A stretch of DNA of 18,642 nt from Opitutia bacterium. GTDB lineage: Bacteria > Verrucomicrobiota > Verrucomicrobiae > Opitutales > UBA953. The translations under genes were made by a program, and so were the position numbers. Location: contig CANKZO010000030.1 in the NCBI GenBank assembly GCA_947488485.1, forward strand, positions 1 to 18,642, in the 5' to 3' direction. Under the pieces are notes generated by a model. The model did no database searches and was not told the origin of the DNA. It saw only the letters and a list, made by a program, of their open reading frames with translations. Every line of letters begins with the position of its first letter. Positions within the stretch are counted from its first letter, which is position 1. Below, in pieces: positions 12,761 to 18,642 of the stretch.

Positions 12761-13912
12761 ATGTCCGACTCCCTCGACCTCGAATTCGCGGTGACCTACC
12801 GCCATCGTATCTTCTTCACCGAAGGTGCGTTCGCGTCGGGTAACCGAGTCCTCGCCGACCTCTTTGCCGGCGCCAAGGTCATCCCGATCGTCGATGCCGG
12901 CTTGGCGAACTCTCGTCCGGGTTTCGCCGCCGAGGTCGTCGCCTACGGTAAGGCCATGGGTGTGCACTTCACCCGCGCGCCCCTCGTGCTCACCGGCGGT
13001 GAGGCCGCCAAGAAGGACTCCGCCGTCGTCAAGGCCGCCCTGGCCGCGATCGAGGCCGACAAGATCTGCCGCCACTCGTACGTCCTCGCCATCGGCGGCG
13101 GCGCCTTCCTCGACGCCGTCGGCTTCGCGGCCGCCACCGCTCACCGCGGCGTGCGTCTCGTCCGCATGCCCACCACGACCCTCGGTCAGGGCGATGCCGG
13201 CGTGGGCGTGAAGAACGGCATCAACACTTTCGGGAAGAAGAACTTCACCGGCGCCTTCGCCGTCCCGGCCGCCGTGGTCAACGACCTCGCGCTGCTCGCC
13301 TCGCTCGACGCCCGCGGCCTGCGCGACGGCCTGGTGGAAGCCGTGAAGGTCTCGCTCCTCAAGGATCCGGTCTTCTTCGCTAACCTCGAGAAGGAAGCCG
13401 CGCTGCTCGCCGCCGGGAACATCCCCGCTATCGGCCGCGCCGTCCGTCGTTCCGCCGAGCTGCACGCCAAGCATATCGCCGGCAATGGCGACCCCTTCGA
13501 ACTCGGCAGCGCCCGTCCCCTCGACCTCGGCCACTGGGCCGCGCACAAGCTCGAATCGATGACCCAGCATCGCCTGACGCACGGTGAGGCCGTCGCCGTC
13601 GGCCTGGCGCTCGATCTCCTCTGCGCCCGCGACCTTGGTCTGTTCGGCAAAGAAGAGACCGAGCGCTCGCTCAAACTGCTCGTCGCCCTCGGCTTCCGGA
13701 TCTACTCGCCCGAGATGCACCTCGACGGTGGTGCGCCCATGCTGGCCGGCCTCGAAGAATTCCGCGAACACCTCGGCGGCCAGCTCACGCTCGTCCTGCC
13801 GACCGCCATCGGTAAGTCCACTCAGGTCCACGTGATGCCTGCCGCCGTCGTGCGCAAGGCCGCCGACGAACTGCGGGCGCGGGATCAGCAGCCATGCGCC
13901 GCGCGGTCCTGA
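12761..13912 (+). CDS. eboD: 3-dehydroquinate-synthase-like cyclase EboD
   Basis: A 383-residue sugar-phosphate cyclase. The NAD site is visible as IGGGAFLDAVGF (111-122) and MPTTTLGQGDAGVGVKNGIN (136-155). The zinc ligands of the family are E193 (GLVEAVK), H258 (LDLGHWAAH) and H274 (LTHGEAVAVG). In true dehydroquinate synthases the segment before the first His reads L-N-F-G-H; here it is R252-P-L-D255-L-G-H258, so the Asn is an Asp. This suggests a substrate other than DAHP, perhaps a sedoheptulose-type phosphate as in the related valiolone synthases. It is thus unlikely to be the shikimate-pathway AroB. The gene follows eboC after 93 bp and overlaps eboF by 19 bp. The product is not known. 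Confidence 0.9.
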   Translation: MSDSLDLEFAVTYRHRIFFTEGAFASGNRVLADLFAGAKVIPIVDAGLANSRPGFAAEVVAYGKAMGVHFTRAPLVLTGGEAAKKDSAVVKAALAAIEADKICRHSYVLAIGGGAFLDAVGFAAATAHRGVRLVRMPTTTLGQGDAGVGVKNGINTFGKKNFTGAFAVPAAVVNDLALLASLDARGLRDGLVEAVKVSLLKDPVFFANLEKEAALLAAGNIPAIGRAVRRSAELHAKHIAGNGDPFELGSARPLDLGHWAAHKLESMTQHRLTHGEAVAVGLALDLLCARDLGLFGKEETERSLKLLVALGFRIYSPEMHLDGGAPMLAGLEEFREHLGGQLTLVLPTAIGKSTQVHVMPAAVVRKAADELRARDQQPCAARS

Positions 13913-15258
13913 ACGTCGTCGGTCTCTCCGCCCGGGACCTGCGTTCCGGCGTCATGCCGCGTCTTGCCGCGCGTGCCACCAAGGGCAGCGTCGCCCAGGT
14001 GCGTCCGGCGTTTCCCGCCGTCACCTGCACCGCGCAGTCCGATTACCTGACCGGCAAGCAGCCGAGCGCGCATGGTATCGTCGGCAACGGCTGGTATGAT
14101 CGCACGCTGAGCGAGGTGCAGTTCTGGAAGCAATCGAACCGCGTCGTCCTCGCGCCGAAGGTCTGGGACGAACTCCACGCCAAGAACCCGAAGCTCAAGG
14201 TCGCGAACCTCTTCTGGTGGTATAACATGGGCACCGCGGCCGACATCTCCGTCACGCCACGACCCGTCTATAAGGCCGACGGCGGCAAGATCTTCGACAT
14301 CGCGAGCTATCCGCAGCGCTTCAAGGAACTGCTCAAGCGCGACCTCGGCGATTTCCCGTTCCACTCCTTCTGGGGTCCGCGCGCCGGCCTGCCGTCGTCG
14401 CAGTGGATCGCCGACTCCGCCCGCTGGATCGAAGAGCACGAACAGCCCGACCTCAGTCTGGTCTACCTGCCGCACCTTGATTACGATCTCCAGCGCTTCG
14501 GTCCGAAAGACCCGCGCAGCGATGCCGCGCGTCGTGACGTCGATAAACTCGTCAGCGACCTCGCCGATTTCCTCGAAGCCCGTGGCGTCGAAGTCCTCAT
14601 CGTCTCGGAATACGCCATCACCGCCGTCGACCGCGCCGTACCGCTGAATCAGGTCCTGCGCGGGCAGGGCTGGCTCGAACTCAAGCCCGAGGATGGCAGC
14701 CTCACGCTCGATACTTTCAACTCAAAGGCCTTCGCCGTCGTCGACCACCAGGTCGCGCACGTCGTCGTCCTCGATCCGTCGGTCCGCGAAGCCGTGCGCA
14801 AGGTCCTGCTCGCGACGCCTGGCGTCGCCCAGGTGCTTGACGCCGAAGGCCAGGCCGCGGCCGGGATCAAGCACGTGCGCAGCGGCGACTTCGTCGTCAT
14901 CGCTGACGACCATAGCTGGTTCTCCTATTACTGGTGGGAAGTAGGTCAGGGTGAGCCGGACTTCGCGCGCACCGTGGACATCCATCGCAAGCCGGGTTAC
15001 GACCCCGTGGAGCTGTTCATCGATCCCAAGATCCGTTTCCCGATGCTTAGTATCGCTTGGTTCCTGCTGAAGAAGAAGCTGGGGTTCAAGGCACTCATGA
15101 AGGTCATCTCGCAGGACGCCTCGCTCGTGAAGGGTTCGCACGGCCGCATCCCCGAGGACCCGCTCGACTGGCCGGTGCTCATCGCGCCGGCTGGAGCCGC
15201 TTTGCCCGCGCAGATCGCTTCGACCGACGTCTACGGCCGGATCGCCCAGGGCTTCTGA
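13894..15258 (+). CDS. eboF: Alkaline-phosphatase-superfamily protein EboF
   Basis: A 454-residue protein related to nucleotide pyrophosphatase/phosphodiesterases. The nucleophile region AFPAVTCTAQSDYLTG carries Thr44, and HGIVGNGWYDR and FWKQSN follow as in this family. The usual metal ligands are changed: no Asp after the first strand (LNVVGLS instead of an I-D-G type motif), D196 kept but Gln200 in place of His in the D-xx-GH-xx-GP pattern (LDYDLQRFGP), and S-E-Y (238-240) in place of S-D-H. A late His is kept (GSHGR, H416). The protein has no evident signal peptide. Its start overlaps the eboD end by 19 bp, indicating coupling. Either the metal site is rebuilt, or the protein has lost classical phosphodiesterase activity. 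The EboF name rests on family resemblance and position. Confidence 0.85.
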   Translation: MRRAVLNVVGLSARDLRSGVMPRLAARATKGSVAQVRPAFPAVTCTAQSDYLTGKQPSAHGIVGNGWYDRTLSEVQFWKQSNRVVLAPKVWDELHAKNPKLKVANLFWWYNMGTAADISVTPRPVYKADGGKIFDIASYPQRFKELLKRDLGDFPFHSFWGPRAGLPSSQWIADSARWIEEHEQPDLSLVYLPHLDYDLQRFGPKDPRSDAARRDVDKLVSDLADFLEARGVEVLIVSEYAITAVDRAVPLNQVLRGQGWLELKPEDGSLTLDTFNSKAFAVVDHQVAHVVVLDPSVREAVRKVLLATPGVAQVLDAEGQAAAGIKHVRSGDFVVIADDHSWFSYYWWEVGQGEPDFARTVDIHRKPGYDPVELFIDPKIRFPMLSIAWFLLKKKLGFKALMKVISQDASLVKGSHGRIPEDPLDWPVLIAPAGAALPAQIASTDVYGRIAQGF

Positions 15259-15310
15259 GCAGGTCTGGGGTTGAAGCGGAACACCGGTCGCGCAGGCTGG
15301 TCATACCCCC

Positions 15311-18300
15311 ATGTCCGTCCGTTGTCTTGCCCTCTTCCTCAGTGCTGCGGCCATCGCCGCACCTTTCCCGGAGCCGCACAACAACCAGCCCGAGAGCATC
15401 CCGGTCCTCAAGCCGGTCGATGCGCTGACCAAGCTCCATCTCCCCGAGGGATTCAAGGCCACGCTCTTCGCCGCTGAACCGGACGTCCGTCAGCCCATCG
15501 CGATGTGCTGGGACGAGCGCGGCCGTCTGTGGATCGCCGAGAACTATACGTACTCCGACGGCAAGGAGCGCTTTGACCTCAACCTCCGCGACCGGATCAT
15601 CATCCTCGAGGACGCCGACCACGACGGGAAGTTCGACAAGCGTACCGTGTTCACGGACGAGATCCAGATGCTCACCAGCATCGAGCGCGGCTTCGGCGGC
15701 GTCTGGGCCGTCTGCCCGCCGAACTTGGTCTTCATCCCGATGGACGGTGACAAGCCCGCCGGTCCCGCCCAGGTCATGCTCGATGGTTTCAGCACCACCG
15801 CGGCGAGCCGTCATACTTTCGCCAACGGACTCAAGTGGGGACCGGACGGCTGGCTGTATGGCCGCGTCGGCATCTCGAGCACCTCGTGGGTCGACGTCCC
15901 GGGCGTGCCCAAGGAAAAGCGTCAGCCCACCGCCGGCGGTCTCTGGCGCTATCACCCGGTGACGAAGGTCTTCGAGCCGTATTGCCACGGCACCACCAAC
16001 CCGTGGGGCTCCGATTGGACCAAGGACCACGAGCTAATGTTCATTAATACGGTCATCGGCCACGGCTGGCAGGGCATCCATGGCGCGCACTTCAAGCGCA
16101 TGCACGGCGAAGACCCGTATCCGTTCATCTACGAGCTCATCGACCAGCAGGCCGACCATTATCACTGGGACACCGGCAAGAAGTGGAACGACGCCGACGG
16201 CGGTCGCGGCGGTGCGGATAGCTTCGGTGGCGGGCATGCGCACGTCGGCATGATGATTTACCAAGGCGACAACTGGCCTTCGCAGTATCGCGACAAGCTC
16301 ATGACGTTGAACCTGCATGGCCGGCGCGTGAACGTCGAAGCCATCGAGCGCAGGGGCAGCGCGCTCGTCATGAAGCACCAGCCGGACATCCTCAAGTCTG
16401 ACGACACCTGGTTCCGCGGGATCGAACTCAGCCAGGGGCCAGACGGCGCCGTCACCATCCTCGACTGGAGCGATATCGGCGAGTGTCACGACCAGGATGG
16501 CATCCACCGTTCCACCGGACGCATCTTCAAGGTCAGCCACGGCGACCCCAAGCAGCCCGGCGTCGATTTCGCCAAGGCCACGCCGGCCGAACTCGTCGAG
16601 CTTCAGCGCAGTCAGAACGAATGGCTCGTGCGCATGGCGCGCTGGGAACTCCGTGAGCGCGCCTGGAAAGGTATCGACCTCTCTTCGGCCACCGCTGCAT
16701 GGGAGAAGCTTGCCGCCGAGACGGACAGCGTCCTGGCGCTCAACGCCCATTCGACCCTTCTGGCGATCCGTTCCGTCAAATCGGGCGACCAGCCTTTCGC
16801 CGCCCAGCATGCCAAGCATTACGGCATCGCGGGTATCCTCGCCGAGAAACGTCAGGACGTCCTCGCGCGCCTGATCGAGCGCGAGCTCACCGAGCCGTTG
16901 GTCCGCCGAAACAACTCTCTGGCCAAGTTCGCGAATCACACCGGCTTCATTCCGGCGGGCGAGGAACAGGAAGCCGCTTTGCTCCAGCTCTCCGGCGAAG
17001 TCCGCGGCCAGCGCGTACGTCTCGCCCTCGCGTCGGCGCTTCCGCATCTCAGCGTCCCTGTGCGTTCGCTCGTCGCCCAGCACCTGCTCCGTTTCGACCA
17101 GGACGCCACGGACCATAACCTGCCGCTCCTCGTGTGGACCGGTCTCCGGGAGCTCCCGTTCGCCGACCTCATCGACTGCGCGCACATCAGTCGCATCCCG
17201 CAGGTCACCCAGCTCATCGCGCGCCGCATCGCCGAAGGCGCCGACAAAGATCCGGCGGCCCTGAACCAACTCCTTGCGAACGCCGCTGCCATGCCGGACG
17301 GGCAGGCTGAGATCGTCGCCGGCGTCGCCGCCGCCCTGCGCGGTTGGCGCAAGGCCCCCAAGCCGGCGGCCTGGGAGACCTTCGTCGCTTCGATCCCCAA
17401 GGAACTCGCGTCCGCGCAGGATCAGGCCCGCCAGCTCAACGTCATCTTCGGCGACGGCCAGGCCCTCGACGAGATCCGTCGCATCGCCCTCGACGAGAAA
17501 GCGCTCATGGAGCAGCGCCGGGCCGCCTTGCTTTCGCTCATCGAAGCCAAGGATGCGCAGCTCAAGCAGGTCTGCGAGAAGCTCATTTACGTCAAGGGCG
17601 TGAACATGGAGGCCATCCAGGGACTCACGCAGTTTGACCAGGACGGCGTCGCCCAGCGCATCATCGAACGCTACACCCAGTTCTATCCGCACGAACGTCC
17701 GCAGATCATCATGGCGCTCGTCTCGCGTCCGCGGTTCGCGGCGGACCTCCTGAAGGCCGTCGAAGCCGGCAAGATTCCTAAGGCCGACTTCGGTCCGGCC
17801 GCGGCCCGACAGGTGCGGGCGTTCAATGACGCCAAGCTCAACGCTCTCCTGACAAAAGTCTGGGGCGAGACGCGGGAGACCTCGGCGGATAAGCTTAAGC
17901 TTGTCGCCGAACTCAAGGCGCGGCACAGCGCTGACTTCTTGGCCAAGGCTGATCAAAGCAAGGGCAGGGCGTTGTTCGCGGCCGTGTGTGGCCAGTGTCA
18001 CAAGCTCTACGGCGAAGGCGGCGCGCTTGGGCCTGATCTCACCGGCAGCGGACGTCATGATCTCAGCTATCTCATCGAGAACATCGTCGACCCCAGCGCC
18101 GTCGTGGACGCCGCGTATTATCTCAACAGCATCACGCTCAAGGACGGACGCGTCCTCAGCGGCATCGTCGGCGCGCAGAGTGAACGCACGCTCACGCTGC
18201 GTTCTGTCGGGCAAGAGACCGTGATCGACAAGCAGGACATCACCAAGCGGGAGACCTTGCCCATCTCGCTCATGCCGGAAGCGCTCCTCCAGGCCTTCAC

Positions 18301-18367
18301 GCCCGAGCAGCAACGCGATCTTCTTGCCTATCTCATGGGCAATTCCCAGGTCCCGCTGACGAAGTAA
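15311..18367 (+). CDS. PVC-type membrane-bound dehydrogenase with C-terminal cytochrome c domain
   Basis: A 1018-residue secreted protein. Order of parts: signal peptide (1-17, ending AIAA), an N-terminal beta-propeller dehydrogenase domain (about 40-400; LPEGFKATLFAAEPDVRQP, DERGRLWIAENYTYSDG, LKWGPDGWLYGRVG, GHGWQGIHGAH, GGGHAHVGMMIYQGDNWP), a long helical HEAT-like middle (about 410-880), and a C-terminal cytochrome domain with heme site C893-G-Q-C896-H897 and a final stretch ending DLLAYLMGN. This architecture is typical of Planctomycetes and Verrucomicrobia, where it is thought to oxidise sugars or related compounds in the periplasm and pass electrons on through its heme; substrates are mostly unknown. 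It lies 52 bp after eboF on the same strand, and no terminator is visible between them. The left edge of the window holds the tail of a similar protein. Confidence 0.9.
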   Translation: MSVRCLALFLSAAAIAAPFPEPHNNQPESIPVLKPVDALTKLHLPEGFKATLFAAEPDVRQPIAMCWDERGRLWIAENYTYSDGKERFDLNLRDRIIILEDADHDGKFDKRTVFTDEIQMLTSIERGFGGVWAVCPPNLVFIPMDGDKPAGPAQVMLDGFSTTAASRHTFANGLKWGPDGWLYGRVGISSTSWVDVPGVPKEKRQPTAGGLWRYHPVTKVFEPYCHGTTNPWGSDWTKDHELMFINTVIGHGWQGIHGAHFKRMHGEDPYPFIYELIDQQADHYHWDTGKKWNDADGGRGGADSFGGGHAHVGMMIYQGDNWPSQYRDKLMTLNLHGRRVNVEAIERRGSALVMKHQPDILKSDDTWFRGIELSQGPDGAVTILDWSDIGECHDQDGIHRSTGRIFKVSHGDPKQPGVDFAKATPAELVELQRSQNEWLVRMARWELRERAWKGIDLSSATAAWEKLAAETDSVLALNAHSTLLAIRSVKSGDQPFAAQHAKHYGIAGILAEKRQDVLARLIERELTEPLVRRNNSLAKFANHTGFIPAGEEQEAALLQLSGEVRGQRVRLALASALPHLSVPVRSLVAQHLLRFDQDATDHNLPLLVWTGLRELPFADLIDCAHISRIPQVTQLIARRIAEGADKDPAALNQLLANAAAMPDGQAEIVAGVAAALRGWRKAPKPAAWETFVASIPKELASAQDQARQLNVIFGDGQALDEIRRIALDEKALMEQRRAALLSLIEAKDAQLKQVCEKLIYVKGVNMEAIQGLTQFDQDGVAQRIIERYTQFYPHERPQIIMALVSRPRFAADLLKAVEAGKIPKADFGPAAARQVRAFNDAKLNALLTKVWGETRETSADKLKLVAELKARHSADFLAKADQSKGRALFAAVCGQCHKLYGEGGALGPDLTGSGRHDLSYLIENIVDPSAVVDAAYYLNSITLKDGRVLSGIVGAQSERTLTLRSVGQETVIDKQDITKRETLPISLMPEALLQAFTPEQQRDLLAYLMGNSQVPLTK

Positions 18368-18373
18368 GCCCGC

Positions 18374-18481
18374 TCAGGGCCGGCCGGCGGAGCCGATGAT
18401 AAAGAGCAGCCCCAGCAGGAACTGACCGAGGTCGTAGAGCGGTTCCGGGACGGCGATGAGGATGGCGAGCGTGGTGGTCAT
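18374..18481 (-). CDS. Predicted 35-residue membrane peptide
   Basis: A short minus-strand frame from ATG 18481 to TGA 18374-18376. It has a polar start (MTTT), hydrophobic LAILIAV, a PEPLYDLGQ turn, hydrophobic FLLGLLFIIG, and a short tail SAGRP. It looks like a hairpin or single-span membrane peptide. I do not recognise a family. It is convergent to the large dehydrogenase/cytochrome gene (6 bp between stops) and lies 35 bp downstream of the partial gene at the right edge, on the same strand. Third positions are strongly G/C, as in the neighbouring genes. A chance frame cannot be excluded at this length. Confidence 0.45.
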   Translation of the reverse strand: MTTTLAILIAVPEPLYDLGQFLLGLLFIIGSAGRP

Positions 18482-18516
18482 GGTGGTGTGGGTTGGGGTG
18501 GAAAGGGGCGGGCGCG

Positions 18517-18642
18517 TCAGCGGACGCCTTCGGGTTCGGCGTCGAGGTCCGCGGGCACGTCGACCGGACGGCTGGGTCGACGGTAGCCGGCGATCCAGAC
18601 GGGCGCCGGGCCTTCGCCGCGGTTCGAGGTGTCTTGGCGATG
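18517..18642 (-). CDS. C-terminal fragment of an unrecognised protein
   Basis: A frame open from the right edge to TGA 18517-18519 gives the last 41 residues, including RGEGPAPVWIAGYRRPSRP and the acidic end PADLDAEPEGVR. No family is recognised. Most codons end in G or C as in the other genes here, and the frame is free of stops over the whole visible length, but the sample is small. The tail looks disordered and proline-rich. Confidence 0.5.
   Translation of the reverse strand, partial: HRQDTSNRGEGPAPVWIAGYRRPSRPVDVPADLDAEPEGVR

Noticed and set aside
12761..13912. Housekeeping AroB (3-dehydroquinate synthase)
   Set aside because: The Asn-to-Asp change in the L-N-F-G-H motif, the RPLD sequence and the position between eboC and eboF make an ebo-specific cyclase more likely.
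16034..18313. Open frame of about 760 codons on the minus strand, opposite the large dehydrogenase/cytochrome gene
   Set aside because: It is the mirror of a GC-rich gene in which antisense frames rarely meet stops. The translation is rich in Arg, Asp, Gly, Val and Leu without any domain, while the plus-strand frame has a signal peptide, propeller motifs and a CXXCH heme site.

Overview
The window reads as chromosomal DNA of a GC-rich member of the Verrucomicrobiota, most likely an Opitutae-like lineage. The evidence is a PVC-type membrane-bound dehydrogenase/heme-binding protein, the tail of a second protein of that sort at the left edge, strong G/C preference at third codon positions, and many start codons without a clear Shine-Dalgarno sequence. 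The lineage is an inference from gene content. I see no rRNA, tRNA, CRISPR array, insertion sequence or integrase.

Left part (1-4800). The C-terminal tail of a PVC heme-binding-type protein is followed by a UUCG-loop terminator and a palindrome-rich gap, then a secreted Sel1-repeat protein. Convergent to it, on the minus strand, is a tight four-gene operon read madL - madM - ACSF3/MatB-like acyl-CoA synthetase - DUF2490 envelope protein. Together these suggest malonate uptake across the inner membrane and activation to malonyl-CoA, perhaps with a dedicated outer-membrane protein.

Middle part (4800-8600). Three further minus-strand genes are a PAS-AraC-type regulator, an MFS transporter with an unusual ~100-residue Ala/Lys/Glu-rich loop before its last helix, and a Gfo/Idh/MocA oxidoreductase whose usual EKP motif is TVP. 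The set looks like uptake and oxidation of a sugar or polyol. The transporter and the oxidoreductase are each followed by a hairpin terminator.

Right part (8785-18367). All genes here are on the plus strand. A small secreted cytochrome c is followed by a complete ebo-type cluster: a small protein in the EboA position, EboB (TatD-like metal hydrolase), EboE (TIM-barrel), EboC (UbiA prenyltransferase), EboD (3-dehydroquinate-synthase-like cyclase) and EboF (alkaline-phosphatase superfamily). The ebo cluster is known from cyanobacteria, where it is needed to bring a scytonemin precursor to the periplasm, and from scattered other bacteria; its own product is unknown. A 1018-residue secreted dehydrogenase/cytochrome follows. 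Convergent to it are a 35-residue predicted membrane peptide and the 3' end of an unrecognised gene that runs off the right edge.

The strongest items for a second look are the ebo cluster with its diverged EboF and very small EboA-position protein, the malonate operon, and a family of intergenic palindromes with a 9-bp stem, 3-nt loop and 9-bp stem that vary by compensatory base-pair changes.
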